The notes beneath the pieces were generated by a model that saw only the letters and a program-made list of their open reading frames with translations, made no database searches and was not told the DNA's origin. This document shows positions 36,973 through 43,869 of a stretch of 64,000 bases of DNA, piece by piece (the stretch's first letter is position 1; every line of letters begins with the position of its first letter). A program made the position numbers and the translations under genes. The stretch is taken from the NCBI GenBank assembly GCA_017432225.1, contig JAFRJN010000011.1, positions 1 through 64,000 on the forward strand, written 5' to 3'. This stretch comes from Candidatus Saccharimonadota bacterium (GTDB taxonomy: Bacteria; Patescibacteriota; Saccharimonadia; Saccharimonadales; Saccharimonadaceae).

Positions 36973-37923
36973 CTAATTGTAGAGATTTTCGATTTGGATC
37001 GATGGACCCATCGAGGTCGTAATGTAAACTGACTTTACATAGGTGCCCTTGAGTGACGCCGGTTTTTGGACCTTCAAAGAATCAAAGAAAGCTTCTGCGT
37101 TCTGGAGTAGCTTCTCTGCGCCAAAGGAAACTTTGCCCAGCCCAATGTGGACGATCGCCTGTTTATCCACGCGGTATTCTACTTTACCAGCCTTGGCTTC
37201 CTTCACTGCCTTCTCTACATCCACAGTCACGGTGCCAGCCTTTGGATTTGGCATCAAACCTTTAGGGCCAAGTAGTCTTGCATATTTACCAAGCTTCGGC
37301 ATATATTGCGGCGTAGAAATCAGTATATCAAACTCGATTTCACCCTTGTCAAGTCGCTTCAAGAACTCTTCATCCTCGGCAATGTCAGCGCCAGCCGCTT
37401 TAGCCTGCTTTGCCACGTCGAGTGGTGCAAATACCGCTACGCGGACCGTCTTGCCGTTACCATTAGGTAGGACCAAAGTGGTGCGGATATTCTGATCAGC
37501 CTGTCGTGGGTCCACCCCGAGCCGTACGTGAGCCTCGACAGATGCGTCGAACTTCACTGGGCTAGTCTTGGTGGCGAGCTCCATTGCCTCTTTCAAGCTG
37601 TAAACTTTACCCTTCTCGACCAATTTGTAAGCTTCCTGGTATTTCTTGCCTCTGCGCTCAATCAGAGGGCGAGTCACCGGCTTCGCGCCTTTTGGCTTAG
37701 TCGCTTCGACCGCGTCTGCTTCGGCACGCTCTTTTTTGCGCTCCTGGCGCTCTTCCTCGGCCTTGACTTCCTCGAGGTGCTTCTTGGACTTCTTGCCAGA
37801 TTTGGCAAATTTTTCCTCGGTCGCCTGGGCAGCTTCCGTATTTTCAGTATTTTCCGTAGCTTCTGCTACTTCGGTGGTCTCCACTTCTGGAGCCTCATTA
37901 AGTTTAGTGGCTTCTTCTGCCAT
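36973..37923 (-). CDS. rplA: 50S ribosomal protein L1 with long charged N-terminal extension
   Basis: A 316-residue L1; most bacterial L1 proteins have about 230. Residues about 1-95 are an extension rich in Glu, Thr, Ala and then Lys/Arg (TTEVAEATENTENTEAA, KKSKKHLEEVKAEEE). The L1 domain starts near RRGKKYQEAYKLVEKGKVY and contains GPKGLMPNPKAGTV and the KAGKVEYRVDK stretch. The start at ATG 37923 has AAAGGATA 5 nt upstream; the frame upstream of it is leader sequence. It is regulated by its own promoter and an L1-type leader site. Confidence 0.95.
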   Translation of the reverse strand: MAEEATKLNEAPEVETTEVAEATENTENTEAAQATEEKFAKSGKKSKKHLEEVKAEEERQERKKERAEADAVEATKPKGAKPVTRPLIERRGKKYQEAYKLVEKGKVYSLKEAMELATKTSPVKFDASVEAHVRLGVDPRQADQNIRTTLVLPNGNGKTVRVAVFAPLDVAKQAKAAGADIAEDEEFLKRLDKGEIEFDILISTPQYMPKLGKYARLLGPKGLMPNPKAGTVTVDVEKAVKEAKAGKVEYRVDKQAIVHIGLGKVSFGAEKLLQNAEAFFDSLKVQKPASLKGTYVKSVYITTSMGPSIQIENLYN

Positions 37924-37935
37924 AAATATCCTTTC

Positions 37936-37965
37936 TGTGGTGCTAGCGGGGTCAACCCTCCCACA
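37936..37965 (-). promoter_or_regulatory. Probable L1 autoregulatory binding site in the rplA leader
   Basis: The minus-strand leader reads TGTGGGAGGGTTGACCCC followed by GCTAGCACCACA. GTGGGAG and ACCACA boxes separated by a small GGGT/ACCC hairpin mimic the L1 site of 23S rRNA and match L1 leaders known from other bacteria. It lies 12 nt before the rplA start, close to the ribosome site. In most bacteria this element precedes rplK; here rplK is inverted and its leader shows no such motif. The -10 box is TATAAT at 37984-37989 on the minus strand. Confidence 0.6.
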
Positions 37966-38001
37966 TTTATTTATACTAAACATATTATATCACAAATTCT
38001 C

Positions 38002-38039
38002 TAAAAATAAAAGAGGGAGCGATAAATATCATCGCTCCC
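38002..38039 (-). terminator. Intrinsic terminator after the 38049 gene
   Basis: A perfect 9-bp stem (GGGAGCGAT 38015-38023 with ATCGCTCCC 38031-38039) is followed on the minus strand by TCTTTTATTTTT. It separates the hypothetical gene from the rplA promoter. Confidence 0.9.
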
Positions 38040-38048
38040 AAGAATCAA

Positions 38049-38501
38049 CTATTCAGACGCGGCATTTTTGTATCTTTCCGGATACATGGCTTTCTTCTTT
38101 TTCTTGTTATACGTGTCTCTTGTAAGATTATATAAATAATCCCGGCACCAAGCCTTCATCGTATTCATGGAATTGGAAGTTTTTAATATTTCTTCCAGCT
38201 CATCCACCTTTCTACAGAGACATCCGTGCTGCTCCCATTTGTCTAGGTGTGCCATAGCCTTTTTCTCTTCCTCAATATCGAGAAAGGGGATACTTGGATA
38301 GTCCGCCAAGACGTCTTGAGACAACTTTTTCAGCGGCTTCACCCCCGAAGCCTTCTTGTGCTCAAGAAGCTCATTATACCTGTTGGGTAGCTCCCTGTAC
38401 TCTGAAGCGGCAGTCCGCCAAATATGCATGGCCTTATCCTTCAGTTCCCGAGCCTTTTTCTGCTTGATTGATTCTTTACTTTGAAATAGTGCTTGTGTCA
38501 T
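38049..38501 (-). CDS. Hypothetical charged helical protein inserted in the ribosomal cluster
   Basis: A 150-residue protein without a recognised family: Lys/Glu-rich helices, three Cys (GCLCRKV, MKAWCRDY) and a basic C-terminus (TYNKKKKKAMYPERYK). There is no signal or membrane segment. The start at ATG 38501 is set by an AAGGGGGTG site 8 nt upstream; the in-frame ATG at 38558 overlaps the -10 box. The promoter is a perfect TTGACA-17-TATAAT, divergent from rplK. It has its own strong terminator, so it is a complete independent cassette between rplA and rplK. Function unknown. Confidence 0.65.
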   Translation of the reverse strand: MTQALFQSKESIKQKKARELKDKAMHIWRTAASEYRELPNRYNELLEHKKASGVKPLKKLSQDVLADYPSIPFLDIEEEKKAMAHLDKWEQHGCLCRKVDELEEILKTSNSMNTMKAWCRDYLYNLTRDTYNKKKKKAMYPERYKNAASE

Positions 38502-38556
38502 ACTGTAAACACCCCCTTTTGGTATTCTTGACACACTTTTTACTATACCTCTTCTC

Positions 38557-38617
38557 ATTATATCACACTTAAGCTAAATTGTCAATAGTTGACAAACCCC
38601 TATAACTAGAGTATAAT
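38557..38617. promoter_or_regulatory. Divergent consensus promoters sharing a palindromic -35 region (rplK and 38049 gene)
   Basis: The palindrome TTGTCAATAGTTGACAA (38579-38595) supplies TTGACA to both strands. Plus: TTGACA 38589-38594, 17 nt, TATAAT 38612-38617 toward rplK. Minus: TTGACA 38580-38585, 17 nt, extended TGATATAAT with -10 at 38557-38562. The two -35 boxes are only 3 bp apart, so polymerases must compete. Confidence 0.85.
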
Positions 38618-38667
38618 TGTATCTGTTACGCAAAATGCTTCTAAATATAGTTTAAATAAGGATATTT

Positions 38668-39105
38668 ATGGCAAGTAAAAATGAAAAACAGGTCATTGGC
38701 AATTTGAAACTTCGTATTCCTGGTGGCAAGGCGACCGCTGGCCCTCCAGTCGGTAGCACCCTCGGTCAGTGGGGTCTTAATATGATGGATTTCATCAACC
38801 CATTCAACGAGGCGACCAAGGATTTCATGGGCAAGAATGTGATTGTCCACATCAAGGTCTACGATGATCGCAGTTTTGACTGGGTCTGTCTCGGCCAGCC
38901 AGTGGATGATTTGATTCGCGAAGCGATCAAGATCCAAAAGGGCTCCGGCAAGCCAAATCTCGACAAAGTTGGCAAAATCACTCGTGCCCAGCTTGAGGAA
39001 ATCGCGAATAAGAAGATGGCTCAACTCAATGCAGTCGATCTCGACGGCGCCGTCAAAATCGTCGCTGGCACCGCCCGCAGCATGGGTGTCGAAGTCGAAG
39101 GCTAA
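38668..39105 (+). CDS. rplK: 50S ribosomal protein L11
   Basis: A 145-residue L11 of the GTPase-associated centre. QVIGNLKLRIPGGKATAGPPVGSTL at the N-terminus and the C-terminal RNA-binding part (ITRAQLEEIANKKM, GTARSMGVEV) are standard. An AAGGAT site precedes the ATG and a TTGACA-17-TATAAT promoter drives it. It is transcribed opposite to rplA, nusG and secE, whereas secE-nusG-rplK-rplA is co-directional in most bacteria. Confidence 0.97.
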   Translation: MASKNEKQVIGNLKLRIPGGKATAGPPVGSTLGQWGLNMMDFINPFNEATKDFMGKNVIVHIKVYDDRSFDWVCLGQPVDDLIREAIKIQKGSGKPNLDKVGKITRAQLEEIANKKMAQLNAVDLDGAVKIVAGTARSMGVEVEG

Positions 39106-39112
39106 AAGATTA

Positions 39113-39208
39113 ACAAAAAAGTTTCCGTTTGCCGCAGTCACGACGAGGACTAGCGAGCCGGCCCCGCGACGGCGGGCGCCGGCGAAGCGCAAACGGAAAC
39201 TTTTTTGT
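39113..39208. terminator. Y-shaped bidirectional terminator between rplK and nusG
   Basis: A perfect 20-bp inverted repeat (39113-39132 and 39189-39208) has A6 and T6 tracts at its outer ends, so it can terminate both rplK and nusG. Its 56-nt interior is not a loop but two further hairpins: CGC-AGTC paired with GACT-GCG around an 8-nt loop (39133-39155), and a very GC-rich 11-bp stem GCCGGC-CCCGC paired with GCGGG-GCCGGC around a GACG loop (39157-39183). The whole forms a three-way junction. The nusG stop codon overlaps the right arm. Confidence 0.85.
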
Positions 39209-39759
39209 CAATTATTTAGTTGTTTTACCTGCAAAGCATCGAGCTCGACTGGTGTCTCCCGTCCGAACATTGACACCATCACCTTGAGCTTACCTTTAGC
39301 CGCATCAATCTCCGACACAGTTCCATCGAAGCCCTTAAACGGCCCATCGGTAATCGACACCACCTCACCAATTTCGTACTTCACCGAGAACTTCGGGTCT
39401 TCTACGCCCATCCGCTTCTTGATTTTGGCAATTTCCTTCTCCGAGACTGGTGTCGGCTGCGTACCAGTACCAATAAACCCAGTCACCCCTGGGGTATTGC
39501 GGATAATATACCAAGTCTCATCCGAGAGCCTCATATTCACTAGTACATACCCCTGGAGAATCTTGCGGTCTACGACTTTGCGTTTACCATTTTTGATCTC
39601 GATTTGCTTTTCTTTCGGCACAATCGCCTCAAAAATCTTATTAGCCATTTCCACGCTACCTACGCGCTGGTTGATGGAATCGGCCACCTTGTCTTCATAC
39701 CCAGAGTAGGTCGAAATCGCGTACCACGCCCGGGTGTCATCATATCTGTTTACTGCCAT
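39208..39759 (-). CDS. nusG: Transcription termination/antitermination factor NusG
   Basis: A 183-residue NusG linking RNA polymerase to Rho or the ribosome. N-terminal NGN domain (WYAISTYSGYEDKVADSI, GYVLVNMRLSDETWYIIRNTPGVTGF) and C-terminal KOW motif (VSITDGPFKGFDGTVSEID) are intact. AAAGGAG precedes the ATG. It lies 19 nt after secE. Its TGA stop is inside the terminator arm. Confidence 0.96.
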   Translation of the reverse strand: MAVNRYDDTRAWYAISTYSGYEDKVADSINQRVGSVEMANKIFEAIVPKEKQIEIKNGKRKVVDRKILQGYVLVNMRLSDETWYIIRNTPGVTGFIGTGTQPTPVSEKEIAKIKKRMGVEDPKFSVKYEIGEVVSITDGPFKGFDGTVSEIDAAKGKLKVMVSMFGRETPVELDALQVKQLNN

Positions 39760-39778
39760 ATTTTCTCCTTTAAATCCT

Positions 39779-40066
39779 TTATTTTATAATTAAACTAAAT
39801 AACCAAGTAAAGAACAAATCGAGTAACGAAATAATCGCTACAAACAGTGCTGTGTAGACAAATACCGCGAGCACCATCTTCCAGGTGGCTTTGCGATTTG
39901 GCCAGCGCACTTGCCGGATTTCTCGCCACGAGTCACGCAGGTACCTACCTAGCGCCACAAACGGCCGGAATAGTATAAAGACTTTCTTTCCCTCGGTTTC
40001 TTTGGCTTTAGCCGGTTTATTATTCCGCGGACTATCCGAGGTCTTGATTCTGGTGATTTTTGCCAC
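39779..40066 (-). CDS. secE: Preprotein translocase subunit SecE
   Basis: A 95-residue SecE with a charged N-terminal extension of about 35 residues, the conserved amphipathic stretch (RYLRDSWREIRQVRWPNRKAT) and one membrane helix. It belongs to the SecYEG channel. The start is GTG 40066, supported by AAAGGAG 5-6 nt upstream. It is the first gene of secE-nusG; a hairpin with a T-run lies in its short leader. Confidence 0.95.
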   Translation of the reverse strand: MAKITRIKTSDSPRNNKPAKAKETEGKKVFILFRPFVALGRYLRDSWREIRQVRWPNRKATWKMVLAVFVYTALFVAIISLLDLFFTWLFSLIIK

Positions 40067-40082
40067 TTACACTCCTTTGCTT

Positions 40083-40106
40083 AAAAAAAGTCTGTATACC
40101 AGACTT
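40083..40106 (-). promoter_or_regulatory. Hairpin plus U-run at the very 5' end of the secE-nusG transcript
   Basis: AAGTCTG (40088-40094) and CAGACTT (40100-40106) form a perfect 7-bp stem with a 5-nt loop, followed on the minus strand by TTTTTTT. It looks like an intrinsic terminator, yet lies immediately after the predicted transcription start (near 40106) and before the secE ribosome site. It could act as an attenuator or a 5' stability hairpin. Confidence 0.6.
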
Positions 40107-40112
40107 GTCAAT

Positions 40113-40141
40113 ATTATACCATCCGTCAAGCCAAATTTCAA
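40113..40141 (-). promoter_or_regulatory. secE-nusG promoter
   Basis: Minus strand TTGAAA (40136-40141), 17-nt spacer, extended TGGTATAAT (-10 at 40113-40118). Confidence 0.75.
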
Positions 40142-40171
40142 GAGTATTTTTGCCCCAAATTTAGCAAAATA

Positions 40172-40206
40172 GCTCAAATTTTGAGCCCCTAAACTTCTAG
40201 GGGCTC
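40172..40206. other. Two mutually exclusive hairpins downstream of the 40209 gene
   Basis: GAGCCCCTA (40183-40191) pairs with TAGGGGCTC (40198-40206); GCTCAAA (40172-40178) pairs with TTTGAGC (40180-40186). They share the bases 40183-40186, so only one can form. The first hairpin starts just after the stop of the minus-strand gene but lacks a following U-run, so terminator function is doubtful. Confidence 0.45.
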
Positions 40207-40208
40207 TC

Positions 40209-40790
40209 TCACTGGCAAAAACCAGCATAGGCAAGCGTAGCAGCTAGTACCTCATCGGGATTAGCAAAGAGCGAAGCGATGGGCGATATCCAATAGACAT
40301 ACCTACTTCCGCCTATTTCTTCGGCTTCTTCCATATAAATAGGGTCGGCATTGACAACCAAAAGAACCTTATTTATGGTTAAAGAATCCGCTGCCATCCG
40401 GCAGAGCAAATATTTTTTATCGGCGGGCTCAACCAGCCCATCAAACCGAAAAATCGTATATTCGCTCTCGTCTTGGAGGATTACGCCTCCCACGATTGCC
40501 TCCACGCCCGAAGTGCGAATCGACGGCACCGCCGGTGCCTCAATTAGCCGAGAAAAGTGTGCCAAGGCCTCCGACAGATTGACAAAGTTTTCTTCAAAGG
40601 TCTTTGGGAACACCTGATTATAGTTGCTAGAACTAACATCGGGTGGGATTACAATCCCCAGACTTTTAGGAATTTGCTTGTCAAAGTCGTAGACGACCCA
40701 GCCATCCTCGCCATAAGCTACACTCGGGTGCAAACCCGGAAAAATGTACTTTACAATTTTATCGCTTAATTTGATTTTCGTTTTCGCCAT
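40209..40790 (-). CDS. Hypothetical cytoplasmic protein
   Basis: A 193-residue acidic protein of unknown family, without signal or membrane segments. It has mixed alpha/beta character with stretches such as YGEDGWVVYDFDKQIP, RTSGVEAIVGGVILQDESEYTIFRFDG and a C-terminal ISPIASLFANPDEVLAATLAYAGF helix. The ATG at 40790 has a strong GAAGGAGGG site and an extended TGGTATAAT (-10 at 40834-40839). It lies between secE and the alpha-glucan phosphorylase. No function is proposed. Confidence 0.6.
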   Translation of the reverse strand: MAKTKIKLSDKIVKYIFPGLHPSVAYGEDGWVVYDFDKQIPKSLGIVIPPDVSSSNYNQVFPKTFEENFVNLSEALAHFSRLIEAPAVPSIRTSGVEAIVGGVILQDESEYTIFRFDGLVEPADKKYLLCRMAADSLTINKVLLVVNADPIYMEEAEEIGGSRYVYWISPIASLFANPDEVLAATLAYAGFCQ

Positions 40791-40927
40791 AACCGCCCTC
40801 CTTCAAAAACAAAAACCTCTTGCAACTATCTAAATTATACCATATCCCACCCAGAAAATAAATCCACCCCATTTTTATAGGTAAATAGCTCCATGACCTC
40901 CTCTACCGGCGCAGGAACTACAGTAAA

Positions 40928-42676
40928 CTATTCTGGCAGGAGATAATTGAGATAATCCGACAGCATCCTAGTCCCAGAAATCACCGGGAGGAATTCAGCA
41001 AGTTGTGTTCGCATCAGCACTTCAAGATCAAACCCATTCTGCCAAGCGCTCGCTGCCTCTTCCATCCGCCGGTAGAGCTCACTCGCCTCTTCATCCTCGC
41101 TTGCTCCATAGACATTTAGATACGAGGAAGACGACCCATCCGCCACCCCGCCGTCATGTGTAGAAATCAGCAAATTTAAATTCGCTACATCCTTTTCCCA
41201 AGAAGTCCCGCAGGCCTCCAGCCCCACAATCGGCACATTGATCGCCACATTTGACCCGACAGACAGGGCATACGCCAGCTCCTCGTCGTAATCCGCAATA
41301 TAATGCACGTGCGTCCTCAAGTAATCATCAGAATTCACGATCGAAAGCACCTCCGACAGTATCGCCGCCATCCTCTCGTCCCCTGTATGCACTCGCCCCG
41401 CCAGGATGTAATGCGCATTATATGGTTCCAAAACCGCGCGCAGTCTCGCAGGGTCCCGGAACGGCAAATTCGGCCGCTTATAATCCACAAATCGCCTTTT
41501 AAAGTCAAACACCAAATCTCCCGGCTTCAAATGTAGAATTTCTCCATTTTGGTCCGGCCTTTTCGTGAGAACCGAGTTCAATTTTGTTCGCCCCGCCTCT
41601 TTGAGACTCAAAATTTCGTCTGAAGAGAGCGCCGTTAGTTTTTCCGAAAAATTTATGGTCGGCATGTCGTATTCGTCCAAAATCTCGTCCTTGTGGTAGA
41701 GTTCCATAATCTCCGGCATCACCCATTTTTCCATATCAATCCCATTGGTGATCGCCTTAAATTTCACTCTCTCTCCCGCAATATCGCGATAGTTCGCCAC
41801 CCTAGCATGTAGTTTAGAAACGCCAGAGCGTAATTCCGCAATCTCAATCGTCACCGAGGAAAGTTTAATCCGCCCGTCTTCGAATTTATCACGCAACCAC
41901 TTTCTCACCGGCTTGGACTTGAGATTTGGAAAGACAAACCTCTCGAATTGCTCCAGCGAGAACTCCGCCTCCGCCGCCTGCACCAGTGTATGGTTAGTAT
42001 AAAGAGTGTGTTTCCGCGTATACACCACCGCCTCGTAAAAATCCATTCCATTGGACGCCAGCTCGTCCAACCTCACCAGCGCGGCAAAGAAAGTCGCCAC
42101 TTCGTTTAGCTGCATAATCGCTGGTTTTAACCCCAGCAGTTTCAGCGCCTGATACCCGCCAAACCCTAGCGACACTTCTTGGTAAAGTCGGTGGTCCGAC
42201 CCCGAGAGCCCCGAATACAGCTCACCAAAATTCGGCTCCGTGACTGCAAGAATCCTGGTCGAGCCAAATTTTTTCTCAATCACCTCTAGGCGACACAAAT
42301 TTCCGCAACATTTCACAAACACGTCGTCGATTTTCGAAAAACCAAAATCAGCATAGTTTACCGGTTTATGTAAATCAATGACTCGACCGTCTTCCCACTT
42401 TTGATGCGTTTCGGACGGGTAAAACGGCGTAACTAAAGTTAGTGGCACTCCCACTTGCTCCGCTACGCGCCTAGTATCAGCGGCTAGTATCCCGAGCCCC
42501 CCGCCTCCGCGAATGCCATTATCCTGATCGTACAGCTCCAAAGTCCAGTAAGTATACGGCCGTTCCGGAGAAAGTTTACGACTAAACACTCGCCGGTCAA
42601 TCGCCGTTTCAAAAATCTCTACATCTTCGATATTTTCTAAAGGATGATAAAAATACCCACTGTTATTATCATTCAT
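40928..42676 (-). CDS. Alpha-glucan (glycogen/maltodextrin) phosphorylase, GT35
   Basis: A 582-residue divergent phosphorylase that would release glucose 1-phosphate from alpha-1,4-glucans. The N-terminal GIRGGGGLGILAADTRR stretch matches the family glycine-rich loop, and VGLEACGTSWEKD corresponds to the EASGTSNMK segment holding the PLP lysine. It is shorter than the 800-residue animal/E. coli type and resembles the compact archaeal/CPR forms. The ATG at 42676 follows TGGTATAAT by 7 nt, so it is leaderless. With the GH97 gene at the right edge it suggests alpha-glucan use. Confidence 0.82.
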   Translation of the reverse strand: MNDNNSGYFYHPLENIEDVEIFETAIDRRVFSRKLSPERPYTYWTLELYDQDNGIRGGGGLGILAADTRRVAEQVGVPLTLVTPFYPSETHQKWEDGRVIDLHKPVNYADFGFSKIDDVFVKCCGNLCRLEVIEKKFGSTRILAVTEPNFGELYSGLSGSDHRLYQEVSLGFGGYQALKLLGLKPAIMQLNEVATFFAALVRLDELASNGMDFYEAVVYTRKHTLYTNHTLVQAAEAEFSLEQFERFVFPNLKSKPVRKWLRDKFEDGRIKLSSVTIEIAELRSGVSKLHARVANYRDIAGERVKFKAITNGIDMEKWVMPEIMELYHKDEILDEYDMPTINFSEKLTALSSDEILSLKEAGRTKLNSVLTKRPDQNGEILHLKPGDLVFDFKRRFVDYKRPNLPFRDPARLRAVLEPYNAHYILAGRVHTGDERMAAILSEVLSIVNSDDYLRTHVHYIADYDEELAYALSVGSNVAINVPIVGLEACGTSWEKDVANLNLLISTHDGGVADGSSSSYLNVYGASEDEEASELYRRMEEAASAWQNGFDLEVLMRTQLAEFLPVISGTRMLSDYLNYLLPE

Positions 42677-42700
42677 ACTCTCAATTATACCACAAAGCGC

Positions 42701-43660
42701 TTAAACTAAAAATTCTTTTGGCAGTTTGTCGGCAATTCTTTGATGAAACTCGTAGTCAAATCCGTCTAGCTTTGCAGGTCTTTTGGCCTTGCCAAAATAT
42801 TTTTTGCGAATATAATCGGCCGTCATCACTTCGCCCGGAATCAATTTATAATGTTTGCGAATATTAAGACCCCGCTTATATCCTTCAGGCGGAAGCACCG
42901 CCATCGGCAGAAAATCGCATTTCATCTCCGGATCTTCGTAAAGCCTTAACGCTAGGACGCTCATGGTCGGGATTACGTCTTCCTTTTTCTCATAAACATC
43001 TTTGTTTTTAAATACGGTCGCTTGTCTTGTAGCCGATGGTGCTACGAAAATCACCCCACCATTTTTAATTGTTTCATGAGACAAATCCGTGTACATATCG
43101 CGAAACTCACGCTTGATTCTACTACCCTGTTCATATAGGAAGGAACCTTTCTTTAGCTTCATCTTGGCCCAAGTGGACGGCGTAATCGTCGGCGTGATGA
43201 TAATACCAAGCATCTTGATCTCATCATAAAATGGAGCAAGTGCCTCATACCACGGTAAATTCACCGGGAAAAGCATCAAAGAATCACCCATCACATCGGC
43301 CTTCATCAGCATAATCCGCCCAATCTCCCCGAGCGACGGATGGTTAAATCCTACCACCAGCCCATTCTTGGTGTCCTTCGGGAAACCTTTATACTCCCCT
43401 GGTGCGATTTTGGACAGCCCCTTCACCATTTTCTTGCGTGCATTCCGAGAATGTTTCTCGTAGTTGTTCTTCGGCCCAGTGGTTTTGACAAAATAATCTA
43501 CCGCTGCCTTACAGACCTTCCCTACCGGCACCATTTCTTTGCGCAAATTTTCTGCACCGAGCGTCCGGAGCAAAGAGTAATTTTCGTAAATAATCTTGCG
43601 ATTGATCTCTCCCGCAGAAAGAGTTTCAAGTTCTTCTTTTGAAAAAGTTTTTTTAGCCAT
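42701..43660 (-). CDS. PlsC-superfamily acyltransferase-like protein with HX4E motif
   Basis: A 319-residue soluble protein. GLVVGFNHPSLGEIGRIML corresponds to the catalytic HX4D block of glycerolipid acyltransferases, but the acidic residue is Glu (His-Pro-Ser-Leu-Gly-Glu). Further blocks are present: GSFLYEQGSRIKRE, and VIFVAPSATRQA in place of the FPEGTRS substrate block. There are no membrane segments. It may acylate lysophosphatidate or another lipid; activity is uncertain given the substitutions. The ATG at 43660 follows TGCTATAAT (-10 at 43667-43672) by 6 nt, leaderless. Confidence 0.7.
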   Translation of the reverse strand: MAKKTFSKEELETLSAGEINRKIIYENYSLLRTLGAENLRKEMVPVGKVCKAAVDYFVKTTGPKNNYEKHSRNARKKMVKGLSKIAPGEYKGFPKDTKNGLVVGFNHPSLGEIGRIMLMKADVMGDSLMLFPVNLPWYEALAPFYDEIKMLGIIITPTITPSTWAKMKLKKGSFLYEQGSRIKREFRDMYTDLSHETIKNGGVIFVAPSATRQATVFKNKDVYEKKEDVIPTMSVLALRLYEDPEMKCDFLPMAVLPPEGYKRGLNIRKHYKLIPGEVMTADYIRKKYFGKAKRPAKLDGFDYEFHQRIADKLPKEFLV

Positions 43661-43711
43661 AATTTAATTATAGCATTTTTTTGAAAAATATGGTAAAATA
43701 TAAATACACGT

Positions 43712-43786
43712 TGGGGATTCGCCAAGCGGTAAGGCACTGGGTTCTGGTTCCAGCATTCGGGGGTTCGAATCCCTCATCCCCAGCCA
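43712..43786 (+). tRNA. tRNA-Gln (anticodon CTG)
   Basis: A full cloverleaf: acceptor TGGGGAT with ATCCCCA, D-arm GCC-AAGCGGTAA-GGC, anticodon stem CTGGG with TCCAG around loop TTCTGGT (anticodon CTG, reading CAG), and T-arm GGGGG-TTCGAAT-CCCTC. Discriminator G and encoded CCA follow (43783-43786). TGGTAAAAT (-10 at 43694-43699) is a likely promoter. Just after CCA a 6-bp hairpin (43787-43804) without a T-run may mark the 3' processing end. The rest of the 83-nt gap to the MMPL gene holds a second hairpin around CGTTCATTGAACG. Confidence 0.96.
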
Positions 43787-43869
43787 AGCCTTCAGGGAAA
43801 GGCTCACAAAAATATCCCACCAAGTCGAGGCTCGTTCATTGAACGGAGCTTATTATAAGGTCAAAAAAT

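Noticed and set aside
40172-40206. GAGCCCCTA hairpin as intrinsic terminator of the 40209 gene
   Set aside because: The stem is strong but no U-run follows on either strand. It is listed as a structure only.
40835-40894. A 19-codon minus-strand ORF (MELFTYKNGV...) behind GAGGAGGT, upstream of the 40209 gene
   Set aside because: The Shine-Dalgarno is only 2 nt from the ATG, the ORF stop lies in the next gene's -10 box, and no conservation can be judged. It may be a leader peptide but I cannot support it.
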